From contig WNNJ02002182.1 of assembly GCA_012934845.2 (NCBI GenBank), forward strand, positions 57,679 to 121,678: DNA of 64,000 nt, written 5' to 3'. The first letter of the stretch is position 1. Every line of letters starts with the position of its first letter. Position numbers and translations under genes: made by a program. The notes under the pieces are model-generated. The model was given only the letters and a program-made list of their open reading frames with translations. It did not search any database and was not told the DNA's origin. This document shows, piece by piece, positions 1 to 10,659 of the stretch. The stretch comes from Pomphorhynchus laevis (lineage: Eukaryota > Acanthocephala > Palaeacanthocephala > Echinorhynchida > Pomphorhynchidae).

Positions 1-40
1 TAAAACTTAAAAAATACTAAATTAAATCTTTATATTTAAG

Positions 41-161
41 GTAGATGAGAAATGTGCATCCCGCAAATTCGACGAATTAGTGTCAAACAGTGAGCGTGTT
101 ATGTTTCCGAACAGTAAAGCTCTTCTCAGAAATTCTATTAACATAAAACATTTACTGCCAG
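41..161 (+). CDS. Carbonic anhydrase exon ending in LLP
   Basis: This is an internal exon preceded by a tttaag acceptor and followed by a gtattc donor. It is open for 40 codons plus one base and reads [13 protein letters not shown]...INIKHLLP. The LLP just before the GSLTTPPC exon matches the usual alpha-carbonic anhydrase layout. Nothing upstream in the window belongs to the gene. Confidence 0.8.
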
Positions 162-3100
162 GTATTCATAATTGTTGTTAGTTCAATTGGTAAATTTTAA
201 ATTTCGTAAATTGAAAATAAGTTATCTGTTTTTTCTGGTGATCAGTTGGAAGCAGCGAGTTTGATTGCGTATATTATAGACAAATGTCAAATTTAATTAA
301 TGGCTTTTTCGTCATTGTATAATGCCTGAAGTTTATATTTCTGTTTATATTCAAAGCTTACTACGTAAATTCGATGAGCTGCGTATCTCACATGATTTGC
401 TTTTTTAAGATCATTTTTGATAGAGAGAACGTTATGGAAAAACTTTTAATCATTTAATACTATTACATTATAATAGAACATATTACACTATGCAGTAGTA
501 AAATGCAGACTAAAGTACAATTCAGAGTTGGAAAATCAATACTTAGACATGATGATTCTTGAATGGTTCCGTTGAATTTAAATTGGTAATTGAAGTTAAT
601 TCAATGTGGAACACTGCTAGTTCCACATTCACCAGAAAATTTGAATTTAAGTAAAAGCAAAATTGTATTAATCAGCAAAATATAATAAAACATCATGTTA
701 ATAGAAAATTTTTACAAATAAATTAATTTAAATATTAACAAATAAAATAACAAACTTTGTCTTAGATTGAGATATTACGTTTGGCAGTGATTCTAAGGAA
801 AATACATCTTTAAATAACCCACTGATGTGCTATGTCGATGAATAACGGTCGAATATGAATTTACTTTTTGTAAATTAGTGAAATAATTGACAATACGACC
901 AGAATATTTTACATATTAAATATTAGATTTTTTATATCGTTGATTCAAGAATTAGTGTTACGTGCGGATTAAAGTGATGAACATCCTATTAATGTAAACG
1001 ATGTCTAAATGTGTCATTTGTAATATTACCATTATTTAAAGCAATTATGTGATTCTAAGGAAAATACATCTTTAAATAACCCACTAATGTGCTATGTCGA
1101 TGAATAACGGCCGAATATGAATTTACTTTTTGTAAATTAGTGAAATAATTGACAATACGACCAGAATATTTTACATATTAAATATTAGATTTTTTATATC
1201 GTTGATTCAAGAATTAGTGTTACGTGCGGATTAAAGTGATGAACATCCTATTAATGTAAACGATGTCTAAATGTGTCATTTGTAATATTACCATTATTTA
1301 AAGCAATTATGTGATTCTAAGGAAAATACATCTTTAAATAACCCACTAATGTGCTATGTCGATGAATAACGGCCGAATATGAATTTACTTTTTGTAAATT
1401 AGTGAAATAATTGACAATACGACCAGAATATTTTACATATTAAATATTAGATTTTTTATATCGTTGATTCAAGAATTAGTGTTACGTGCGGATTAAAGCG
1501 ATGAACATCCTATTAACGTAAACGATGTCTAAACGTGTCATTTATAATATTACCATTATTTAAAGCAATTATGGTTTGTTTATTAATTAAATAGTATAAA
1601 ATATATTGAGAATGAAAAATATTATGGAAGCTAAAAATTCACATCCTTGTTAGAATGGCATGTACTGGTTTCAGTTAACGATTTGCTTGAATATTTTTTA
1701 TTTTGCGTTTAGAGAAGACGAACGAATATTTTTATTATAAAGGATCACTGACAACCCCACCTTGTACTGAATGTGTCAAATGGATTGTGTTCGCTCATCC
1801 TCTCAAAGTCTCGTCAACAGCTGTAAGTAACTCCCATTTGTTAAAAAGAAGATTTTTTTGACAAATTACAATAAAAATAATTTAATTTTGATTAGACAAA
1901 ATATTATAAATGAAATATATATATTGAAAATAATTATGATTCGCAAGCAATTATTCGTAGGGCAAAGATGATTAAGGAGAATCCGTGCTAATGGAGTCGA
2001 TCTAAGTCGTGGTTAAAGATTCTAACCAAATTCACTTCACATTCTAAACACCTAGGCAGGCGCTCGTAAATTTAACAATTTGTCAGATACAGAGGTAATT
2101 GATCCTTAAAGACTAGCAGCTTTTACAACTTGTAGATTAGTGCACTGCCCAAATATTTATTGCGGAAATTGCCAGGCTGCCATATCAGAGGATGCATAGT
2201 ATAAATTCCTTATTAGTATGATCAAGAAAGATTTACAGGCGAAACAACGCAACTATGTACCCCCCCCCGAAAATGTAAACTTAAGTCTTCGATATTAAAA
2301 TATGGTGACATAATATATAATAAAGTAATATGTCATTTAATAATATGTTATTGTTTAATAAAGATTAATACAAATATAATAGAATTAAATGTCCGTTTAT
2401 CTCTCAGCTTCGTGTTGTTAAGATGTAAAAGTTAATCAGATCAAATGCTAAGTTAGTTATTATATATTGCCAAAGCTTTCGCCGGGTTACGACTTCGTCA
2501 GTGGCTTATTATGTGTTATATTATCTCTTAACTTTCTTGTGTGAAAAAAGTTGAGAGATAATATAACACACAATGACCAACTGACGAAGCCGTAACGCGG
2601 CGAAAGCTTTGGCAATATATAATAACTAATTTAGCACTTGATCTGATTAACTTTTACATCTTAATGCATATATAGTAAAACACATTTTGTTAGTCAATTT
2701 ATATTTTAAATATAGGCAAATATAATTATATATTATTTAAATATAATTATAGACAATGCAAATAAATTATAAGCAAAAATTTAATTTATTTTAAGCATAA
2801 ATTTGATGATTATAGGAATCATGTTATTATAATAAAATGATTCCTGTGTGATTACGCTTTTACTTATGGAACAATAAAAGTATTAAGATATAGGGTTTTT
2901 CAGTGAAAATCATTTTATAAAGACAAAAGAAAACTTATGTTTAACTAAAGCAGAGAACAAACCCTAATTATCAATATTATTGAAATTATGAATATTGAAT
3001 TTATAGTTTCGCATATGCAGTTTCCACCTGATTGTAAATTAAATAAATTTATCTCAATTGCCATATTAATTGAGCTAAATATTTTTTAAATAATAATTAA

Positions 3101-4111
3101 GGAAAAGCTGGTTCGTGCTATTAACTTGGACAGTGGGGAATAACATATATTGATGAGCAAACTATTGCATTTGTGTAGCAGCATTTGGTGATAATCAGCG
3201 AAATGCTTATTATAGAAATTAAACCAAATAGCAAAATATATAAGTAATTTTACCATTTCATGTTTAAAATTAATGCATACTCTCCATGCTTAATAGATTT
3301 TATAAAACGCCAGACGTAATAAATTTATTTAATTGGACCAAACAATATTAGATCTGTTAATCTACTACCGTTGTGTCGGGAATTAAAATATGACAAACTT
3401 AGTATTTATGTTTTTAATTACTAAATTATTAATCACTTATTATTTAAATTATTTAATTAAAATAATATTTAATTATTATTAATTTAATTATTATTAAATT
3501 ATTAATTATTATTTATTTATTATTTTAATAATTAAATCGCACTGCAGGTGCAAATAAATGACATTATAGAAATTTAAATTTCCATATACTTTAATCAAAA
3601 TTACTTTAATTACTGAATACTTTAATTAACTTTTATCTTTTTGCTTAATCATTTGTCTTTTAATGTATCGCTGATGTTAAAAAAATTAAAAATCAATTTG
3701 ATAAAGAGGAGAATTACTTAATTAGTTAAATTAGAATTTAAAACTAAATTAAATTACATTTTTATTGGGAACACATTACATATCTATATAAAACTAAAGG
3801 CTTTTTGAGAATACTAAATTAAAGCAAATGTAATTACATTTTTATCAATTTGATAATTATTATTCTATATTTAATATTTAAAGGCGATGTACTTTAATTC
3901 AAACTCCAATTTCAAATCCTTGTCAAAATTTATTTACAATATATTTTAGTTAGCAAGTTTAAGAAAATTGCAAAGCGGAGACGGATCAGGTGCTCTATTG
4001 CATAACGTTAGACCGGTTCAATGTAGAAATAATCGCGAAGTGTGTAGACATGTGGATACGTCCAAAACGAATTCAAGTTCGTCATCATCTTCAGATGATA
4101 GTTCTGAATAA
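41..4111 (+). CDS. Alpha-carbonic anhydrase, last three coding exons (partial gene)
   Basis: Three exons join in phase: 41-161, 1713-1822 and 3950-4111, each with AG/GT borders. The first ends one base into a codon and the second supplies the other two (G+AG = Glu); the second and third meet in phase 0. The product reads ...[23 protein letters not shown], then [14 protein letters not shown], then LASLRKL, and later [19 protein letters not shown] is the family signature that holds the active-site Thr pair (Thr199/Thr200 of human CA2); LLP before it, VSS after it and RPVQxxNxREV are also diagnostic. Alpha-carbonic anhydrases interconvert CO2 and bicarbonate. The zinc-binding histidines would lie in exons left of the window and are not seen. 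The protein ends in a Ser/Asp-rich tail. A membrane anchor is not evident. The gene probably starts outside the window. Confidence 0.9.
789..1573. repeat. 262-bp tandem repeat, three copies, inside a carbonic anhydrase intron
   Basis: Units begin at 789, 1051 and 1313 with gattctaaggaaaatac and are nearly identical over their whole length, so the expansion is young. The array fills about half of the intron 162-1712. No open frame or ribozyme core was seen in the unit. The rest of the intron is plain AT-rich sequence. Confidence 0.95.
1713..1822 (+). CDS. Carbonic anhydrase exon with GSLTTPPC signature
   Basis: The acceptor is gcgtttag and the donor gtaagt, a near-perfect match to the animal consensus. 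The exon encodes [17 protein letters not shown] followed by [23 protein letters not shown] is the conserved segment lining the active site. Confidence 0.9.
2420..2662. repeat. Inverted repeat with hammerhead-like motifs facing outward, in carbonic anhydrase intron
   Basis: Two arms of about 120 bases meet near 2545. Each arm carries, reading outward, CTGACGA, a short hairpin and GAAA. On the + strand this is CTGACGA 2581-2587, hairpin gccg/cggc 2589-2601, GAAA 2602-2605. On the - strand it is CTGACGA 2501-2495, with GAAA at 2480-2477; its hairpin reads GTCG/CGGC, which still pairs through a G-U. One extra A separates the CTGACGA box from the hairpin and no clean helix III is visible, so this is a hammerhead-like motif, not a proven ribozyme. 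Similar motifs are known at the ends of Penelope-like elements. The rest of the intron (1823-3949) is low-complexity AT sequence. Confidence 0.6.
3950..4111 (+). CDS. Carbonic anhydrase terminal exon
   Basis: The acceptor is atattttag. It encodes 53 residues and a TAA stop. LASLRKL and [11 protein letters not shown] match the C-terminal core of the family. The last 14 or so residues form a Ser-rich, Asp-containing tail. An AATAAA polyadenylation signal follows at 4226-4231. Confidence 0.88.
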   Translation, partial: LASLRKLQSGDGSGALLHNVRPVQCRNNREVCRHVDTSKTNSSSSSSSDDSSE

Positions 4112-4225
4112 TTTTATAGTGATTTTAAAGACGAATTTTTAAGTACTTTAAATTTTATCCTAATAGATTTTAGTAAAAATATAGAATTCTTTCCCGTATT
4201 GTCATCGATTTCGTTTTCCATTCAA

Positions 4226-4231
4226 AATAAA
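4226..4231 (+). terminator. Polyadenylation signal AATAAA of carbonic anhydrase gene
   Basis: AATAAA lies 115 bases after the carbonic anhydrase stop codon, a usual spacing for an animal 3' UTR. Confidence 0.5.
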
Positions 4232-4433
4232 TAATATTTATACTAGATATTTATATAAAAAAACCATTGTTTCATATATTTTGGAAAATAAATTTTTCAG
4301 AATTCAGACATAATAAATTCACTACTTTCAATTATTGTTACTCGAAAGGCACACAATTTCATAAATGTGGTAATGATTGTATGCGAATTACAATGTTACA
4401 TTGAGTACAAGTGTGTGAAATATTAACAGATAA

Positions 4434-4865
4434 TCATGCATATATCGTAAGTGTCCAAGCCAAAACCGTTCCTGTTCTGCATTCTTGCATCTCTTGTAGT
4501 CGATAAATAATTTTCTGACAAACTTCCACACTTAACCATTGACATGCTAATATGTACGAATTAACTTTGTAAATACCCACTGGTCGTTTCTGTTGACTGA
4601 ATGACAGTAAAAGAAAGCATTTCCGAGACGTTGCTTTAACCTCTTTGGCTTTCGCTCTCGAACCAGAACATTTGATGTAAAGACCATCAGTATCTACCCA
4701 GCAGAGGTTGTTGCTGACTTTTTGCTTCACTTGTGGGATCCAAAATTTGAATTCGGCGATAATGGTTTTGAATAAAATCCATATCGGTTTCATCTCATAA
4801 CGGATTATTTTAATAATATTGCGCGTCGAGGGAATGGACAAGCTCCTTATTTCAACATCGTTCAC
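4434..4865 (-). CDS. Unrecognised 143-codon open frame
   Basis: The frame is open from ATG at 4865 to a stop at 4434 in a more GC-balanced patch than its surroundings. The product has CWVDTDGLYIKCSGSRAKAK in the middle and a run of basic residues, with no signal peptide or membrane span. I recognise no domain. It sits tail to tail with the carbonic anhydrase gene. It could be one exon of a larger gene or an old pseudogene. Confidence 0.3.
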   Translation of the reverse strand: MNDVEIRSLSIPSTRNIIKIIRYEMKPIWILFKTIIAEFKFWIPQVKQKVSNNLCWVDTDGLYIKCSGSRAKAKEVKATSRKCFLLLSFSQQKRPVGIYKVNSYILACQWLSVEVCQKIIYRLQEMQECRTGTVLAWTLTIYA

Positions 4866-5148
4866 TGCTAATCATGACGATTTGAATACACAAGACTAAT
4901 GGATTCACTGCAGTGTTCAAGCCAATCTAAATAAGGCACCGATACCATACCTATTAGTCGAATCATCATTTAATGTTTATTTGTAATACATTAAGTACGA
5001 ATATTCAGTATTAGAGAATATCATATTGCAAGAAGGTTATAGATTTAAATTTTGCGCGTCAAGACTAAATCTTAAAGTTTATAGTTTTATTATATGTACT
5101 ATGAAATTCTTAAAGTAATTTATTAATTAAAATTAATAAAATTGTTCC

Positions 5149-5346
5149 ATCCCAATGATCATGACAGTAACACATTTTAAATGAAAAAAAGTTTACATTA
5201 TTTAATATGATTTCACATAGTATAACAGATTTTATGATGGAAAAGATACTTCCTTGAATCTGCAAGAGAACATATTTGTAAGTTCTATACACTGACTGTT
5301 ATAATATATAAACCAGTTCACATGTATCGTTATTTTAAAATTAATT
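5149..5346. repeat. Direct repeat copy 1 (about 200 bp)
   Basis: This block, from tcccaatgatcat to aaaattaattcta, is repeated at 6632-6831 in the same orientation with about 90% identity. It has no coding capacity that I can support. The 60-codon frame on its - strand is part of the repeat. Confidence 0.85.
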
Positions 5347-5880
5347 CTATAAATGTTATTTGATATTTCATCGATGTTATTTTATATTAGCATCGTCAGA
5401 AAATTACCTTCAGAAATTAGGGTAATTTTATAAAAATGCTAACAGTTACTTCAGAAAATCAATTTTCTTAAGATGCCAACATAGGTTCATTATTTCTTTG
5501 ATCCAGCTCTAATAATTATTATTAACTATTAAAATCAATAACATTTATATACATTTTTTAAAATCCTAATATAAAATTTTATTTAATATGAAAAAAAATA
5601 ATTAAATTAAAAAATTAATTCTGTAATTAAATTAATTAATTAATAAATTCTGTATTACAGAATTAGTGAAGCTGGATCAAAAAAGGGGAAATTTTATTTA
5701 ATATTTTGTCAGTTTCTTTCGAAAATTACTTATTTACTAATTAAGAAAATAATAACTAATTTCTAATTTAAAAAAATTCTAATATTCAGAAAATTAGATA
5801 ATTTTCTGAAGATGCCAACAGAGGTTAGCGAAATATCAAAAAATTTGCTATTTACTTTGGTCCAACTCTAATAATTCTTA
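5340..5880. repeat. Degenerate repeat block with CTGANGATG...GAAATATC motifs
   Basis: Two loosely similar stretches (about 5450-5510 and 5800-5870) share gatgccaaca and a following segment. The second reads CTGAAGATG, an imperfect hairpin gccaac/gttagc, then GAAATATC. A - strand CTGACGATG sits near 5390. The same box-hairpin-box order occurs in the 35.2-35.6 kb repeats. Too degenerate to call a ribozyme. Confidence 0.4.
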
Positions 5881-6080
5881 ATCAATAATGGATTATTATC
5901 AACTATTAAAGTACTTTGTAGTTTCCAAGTACAAAAGGATAAAAGACGCACTTGGTTCATAGCCACATCATATTCAGTATTTTAAATAGTCAGTAGCAAT
6001 TTGTAACAATTTCTATTTTATTTAAAATGGCATTGGTGTTTTTAATTTTTTCATTTATACGGCATAATCTGTTATTTTAA

Positions 6081-6117
6081 CGAACCCGATGAGTTCGACG
6101 AACTGCTCGGGTTTCGA
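6081..6117. repeat. GC-rich imperfect palindrome
   Basis: cgaacccga pairs with tcgggtttcg around an inner agttcg/cgaact pair. It stands out from the AT-rich background. No function assigned. Confidence 0.5.
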
Positions 6118-6326
6118 CTTTATTCAATTTTATATTTTATATAACATAAGAAATACACTTTCTACAGCAATTTCTTAATGTAACCTTTTAAATGATTAAA
6201 AGTTTACAATCACCAAAAATCATTCTCAAAGTGTAAAAATTTCGTTTACTAAAGCTGCCAACAAAATAGCATGACATTTCCTTCTTATATTTAATATAAA
6301 ATTATCATAAACATTAAATTTATAAT

Positions 6327-6544
6327 TGCCAGTCTATGTCTTGGAATACACGAACTTTAAACAAAGGTCGTTTCAGTTGCAGCATCCGAACGACAAAATA
6401 AATTATAATGAAAATTTCGGAAATTCCTCTACAATTCAATTATCCTTTAGTACAGACATTAGCCAAGAAAATCTTGAAAGTTATGAAATTAATCAAGAAT
6501 TCATGGTAGCAGAAATAATTTCATCTTTTTGTCTTGCACAGTAA
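6327..6544 (+). CDS. Possible terminal exon, unrecognised
   Basis: A weak acceptor (tttataattgccag) precedes a frame open to the stop at 6542-6544, and a polyadenylation-like AATAAA follows within 25 bases. The product begins YVLEYTNFKQRSF and is Asn/Ser/Glu-rich with no known domain. No upstream exon was found. It may be chance. Confidence 0.25.
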
Positions 6545-6631
6545 AATGCTACAATGGGGTTTCAATAAAAATTGCCAGATTACGTTAGACGAGTTTAATT
6601 ATAAATTTTAATGATGTTTAACATTTTTTAT

Positions 6632-6831
6632 CCCAATGATCATATCAGTAACAAATTTTAAATGAAAAAAAGTTAACATCTCTTAATATGATTTCACATA
6701 GTATAACAGATTTTACAATGGAAAAGATGCTTCCTTGAATCTGCAAGAGAACATATTTATAAGTTCTATACACTGACTTTTATAATAAAAAAACCAGTTC
6801 ACATGTTTCGTCATTTTAAAATTAATTCTAT
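6632..6831. repeat. Direct repeat copy 2 (about 200 bp)
   Basis: Same-orientation partner of 5149-5346; the two copies differ by scattered substitutions. Confidence 0.85.
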
Positions 6832-7292
6832 TGAGATATACAATTAAGTAACACTAATTGATACATTTAATCTTGTAGTAATTCGAACGAGATATAGTTT
6901 TGTTAGTGTAAAAATAAAAAAATAAGATTTTTAAATATCTACTAACTGCACAAAGTTAATAAAATTCTGATTTGTTTATAATAAAAACTCTCATAGACAG
7001 ATTGAAACATATTTAAATTTTAAAAGAGATTTTGGTTTCTCTTAAAAACTCAAATTGAAAAAGAATGAGCATTTGTTTAGTGTACAAAACATGTTTTGTA
7101 TACCTAATATTTAATAATGAAATTTTATCCAAATGAATTAAATTCAATGTAATGATAGAAACGTTTTAGAAACAACTTTGCAAAGTATACAAAAATGTAT
7201 ATTTTACATGGTATTTTAATATTTCATGATATATTTTATATGATATTATTTAAAATCATTGAATTGGAATGAGAAATGCTGGGTTGAAATAT

Positions 7293-7512
7293 TTGTGAAT
7301 GGTTTTAGGGCCAAACCCAGCCAAAAAAACGTTAAAAACGTTTAAGATTTTGTTATCAATATTTCTTCCACAAATTGTGAACATCGTCAGGATAAATTTG
7401 AAAAGAGACAACAGTTGAGCAACAAAAACCAAAAAGAAATATTAATAGCAAAATCTTAAACGTTTTTAACGTTTTTTGGCTGGGTTTGGCCCTGAAACCA
7501 TTCACAGATATT
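7293..7512. repeat. Inverted repeat, arms about 80 bp, with a hammerhead-like box in the spacer
   Basis: The arm at 7293-7370 returns inverted at 7431-7512 (for example gggccaaacccagcc against ggctgggtttggccc). In the spacer the - strand reads CTGACGATG, an imperfect hairpin, then GAAATATTG. Arrangement and wording resemble the 2.4-kb inverted repeat. Confidence 0.6.
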
Positions 7513-7877
7513 ATTTAATAAATAAAGACACTGCAATCAAATAATAACAATAAGAAAATAACAACATTAATAATAACATTAATCAAATAATAATAATTAA
7601 GAAATTGGAGTAACTTTATATAATTTTATATCATTTTGCCACTTTATTTCAATGTCATTACATCGTACAGCATCAGATCTATAGTTTACTTTTTTAAATA
7701 AATATTTTGATTTGAAGAATAAGTTGCGACTATTTAAAACTGTTATCATGAGAAAACAGTTATAATTCTTTTCAAGGGCAAATGTTAACTGCCCTTGGTC
7801 CTATAATATATATGAAATTGATTGAGTTACTGAATATTCAGTCATTAAATATTTTAGGATTTTAAAATATTCATACA

Positions 7878-7985
7878 ACGCTGAAGAAGACTTAAGTTGA
7901 AAAACTAAAAATCGAAACGTTTGAAGAAATATTATTATTATTACGACGTTTTAATTTTAATGAGTCTTCATCAGGTAAATTTACA
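7878..7985. repeat. Small inverted repeat with CTGAAGAAG/CTGATGAAG boxes
   Basis: The + strand has CTGAAGA at 7881-7887 and GAAACG at 7914-7919; the - strand has CTGATGA at 7974-7968. The two ends are inverted copies of one another. Core boxes resemble hammerhead ends of Penelope-like elements but the helices are not complete. Confidence 0.4.
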
Positions 7986-8504
7986 ATATACATACATTAT
8001 GTTTAAAACAGTCATTCAGAATACAAAATAAAACTAAAAAACACAGAAAACGTAACCGCAAAAATTGGATGGATTTATAAAAAATATAGAAATGATGGAT
8101 TTATAAAAACCACTTATCTCAAGTTTCTTTTAGTCACACTAAATTACAGTTTAATTATAGTACTCATCTGTATTTGCGTTGACATATGAAAGAACATGTA
8201 CCCTACCAGCTGTTTGATCTTAACGCTTAATGTCCGCTCTGCGATTATTAATCCGTATATTTAATTCATTCGATGTTTCCATACATATTGTTCATACATG
8301 TCGCAAGGTAGACGTATTTATTCGTTGTGTATGTTGCATCTGCATAGACTGCGTAAAGTAATGGCGTTTTGCTGAAGTAATTGCGTTGTTTGCTGAAATT
8401 TACAACTTTTACAACTGGCTCTATTACATGGCTGGCATCTATAGACATCCTTGAAGTTTCCTTTTTACATCCTTGAAGTTTGGCAACTTTCATTTCTAAG
8501 ATTT

Positions 8505-8760
8505 GTGGATACCAGTTTTTCGTCCGCCTCGATTGGATTCTTCGGGAGGTGAAAGACCCCGGGTGGTTCAGTCGGAAGGCGGTGTGTTGGATCGGTTGGA
8601 GGGATCAGATCCCCATGGACCTGAGGCCGTGAGTCATGTAGTTAGACTAACAATGTCATTATTGATATGTTTTCGTCTAGTTTTTTGCTTTTCTGTTTCA
8701 TCTGTTTTCTGTCGATTAACCTTATGTTTAGTTATTTAAGAAAACCCTTATTTTTTTATT
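8505..8760 (+). mobile_element. LINE 3' end fragment (same family as 45400-47360)
   Basis: The stretch reading tggattcttcgggaggtgaaagacc, then ggtggttcagtcggaaggcgg and ttggatcggttggagggatcagatcc, matches the inverted 3' end of the LINE at 45.4 kb. Only the extreme 3' part is present, as expected from the 5' truncation typical of LINE insertion. The 78-codon frame here is a remnant. Confidence 0.6.
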
Positions 8761-8867
8761 AGTTTTTTTTCTTATTCAACGGAAGCTACGGAAAAAATAC
8801 AACCGGGAGTCGTGCAATGATGTTTGTTGATCTGTATTCTAATAACATATCCCTGCCATTTTTTAAT

Positions 8868-8906
8868 GTGGGACGTCTTTGCTCTGACGTCCCACAGAGC
8901 AAAGAC
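8868..8906. repeat. Overlapping, mutually exclusive hairpins
   Basis: gtgggacgtc (8868-8877) pairs perfectly with gacgtcccac (8886-8895). gtctttgctct (8875-8885) also pairs perfectly with agagcaaagac (8896-8906). Because they share bases, only one can form at a time. Confidence 0.6.
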
Positions 8907-8944
8907 TAAGTTTTCTGAATCTCCTAATACCTAGATTTCCAAAC

Positions 8945-9062
8945 ATAGCACGCATCGATTGGATTCTCAGGTTGTGGTTCAGTCAGAAGGCGGCGCGTTG
9001 GTGTATGCTGGTAGGATCAGATCCCACTCGTGTATGCTGGTGGGACTTGATCCCACTCCGAC
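8945..9062 (+). mobile_element. Second LINE 3' end fragment, with internal small duplication
   Basis: It repeats the tggattctcagg...ggttcagtcagaaggcggcg wording of the 8505 fragment, followed by a duplicated gtgtatgctggt segment (two copies ending in gatcccactc). Confidence 0.5.
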
Positions 9063-9435
9063 ATTATAGAAGATGAACATCAAAGTGAGTTATAGATTAA
9101 ACACTATATTTATGTTTTTCTGTTCTTTTAATTCTTGTACATTTCTTATTGGGTGCATGTTTTGTATATATGCTTTAATATTTTTAAAATAAAAATATTT
9201 ATTTTAAAGTGTTTATTATTTTTAATTAAAAATTAACATTTCTACAGCAAAACTGAACAGAAACACTGAATTGATGCTTTTCAATTTTTTTACTAAAATA
9301 ATTTATCCAGCAAATAATTAATTACTTTTAATTATTAATTAAAATAATTACTAATTAAAATTTATAATTAATTGGAATTATTTTATTACATTAATTACTT
9401 TATTATTTTGCTAATTCCTTTTGTACATGAATCTT

Positions 9436-9482
9436 ATATGCAGCTCAATGCTGTTTTATATATCCAGCATTGAGCTGCATAT
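9436..9482. repeat. 18-bp perfect inverted repeat
   Basis: Arms 9436-9453 and 9465-9482 (atatgcagctcaatgctg) flank an 11-base AT loop. The right arm opens the duplicated segment that starts at 9465. Confidence 0.8.
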
Positions 9483-10100
9483 ATATACTTTACTTTTAAA
9501 ATGAAGGGAAGAGTTGCAAAAAGGTTAAAAGAAAGAACGAAAAGATAAAAATGGCATAAATTGGAAAACGAGGTTCAAAAAAGGACAAGAGGTATAGAAT
9601 AAGGCAAATATGAGCAGAAGATGATAAGGATTGTAGAACGGAAATGGGAAATGTTGCAAAAGAGCACAATGATTGTCGACGATGGTAATGATTGTCAAGG
9701 AGGATTGTAAAGGATGGCAAATTCCAATGATATTAGGAGAATAACAGTGAGGAAGGAAATAAGATAGAAGGGTAAATGGCTACAGGAAAAAGGTGAAAGC
9801 GGAGGCATGCTAGTTGTTTATTATTTTAGCGTTTAAATGCTCAATAAAAGATTTTAGAGTGTTGTTTCAAAAATGTAATTTTAGAATTATTCAATTTAAA
9901 TTATTTTTCAATTTTTAATCACGATACTTTACACTATTACAATAATAAAATCTTCTATGCTTAATCGATTTGAATAAAAATTTGGATTGAGGTTTTTTCA
10001 AAATTGCTGTATTCAAAACTGATGAAACATTGTGGGGTATTAATGCTAAATTTTGGGTTATTTTGAATTAAAATTAAAATTTTTACTAAAATTTAAATTT
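9465..10100. repeat. Segmental direct repeat, copy 1
   Basis: It begins cagcattgagctgcat and continues through a purine-rich stretch to an AT-rich end. The same sequence recurs from 10409 to about 11525, interrupted there by an insertion. The 74-codon antisense frame is part of the repeat and is not a gene. Confidence 0.85.
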
Positions 10101-10659
10101 CACTTAAAATTGCTAAAACGTCTCAATATGTGTCTCTGATATTTGTGTCTGGGATACTTGTTATAACAATTGCCTTTAAATAGAACAATTTAAACATAAT
10201 TTTTAAACTCAGCAGATGCTATTAAAAAGTAATGAAATAAAAATGAATTTTCAATTTTGTTGATCCAGCTTTAAAGTTCAAAGAAAATTAGCAGTCAGAA
10301 AAGAATAACACAAATATTATCGATTTAAACTATTTGTAAATATAATGTCAATATCGACATGAAACGATCAATAGCTTAGAGGTTAAAAAGAATGCTGTAT
10401 TATATATACAGCATTGAGCTGCATATATATACTTTACTTTTAAAATGAAGGGAAGAGGTGCAAAAAGGTTAAAAGAAAGAGCGAAAAGATAAAAATGGCA
10501 TAAATTGGAAAACGAGGTTTAAAAAGGACAAGAGGTATAGAATAAGGCAAATATGAGCAGAAGATGATAAGGATTGTAGAACGGGAATGGGAAATGTTGC
10601 AAAAGAGCACTATGATTGTAAAGGATGGCAAATTCCAATGATATTAGGAGAGAATAATA

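Noticed and set aside
6081-6117. CCGATGAG...CGAAC as a hammerhead
   Set aside because: The CTGATGA box is altered and GAAA is GAAC; better described as a simple palindrome.
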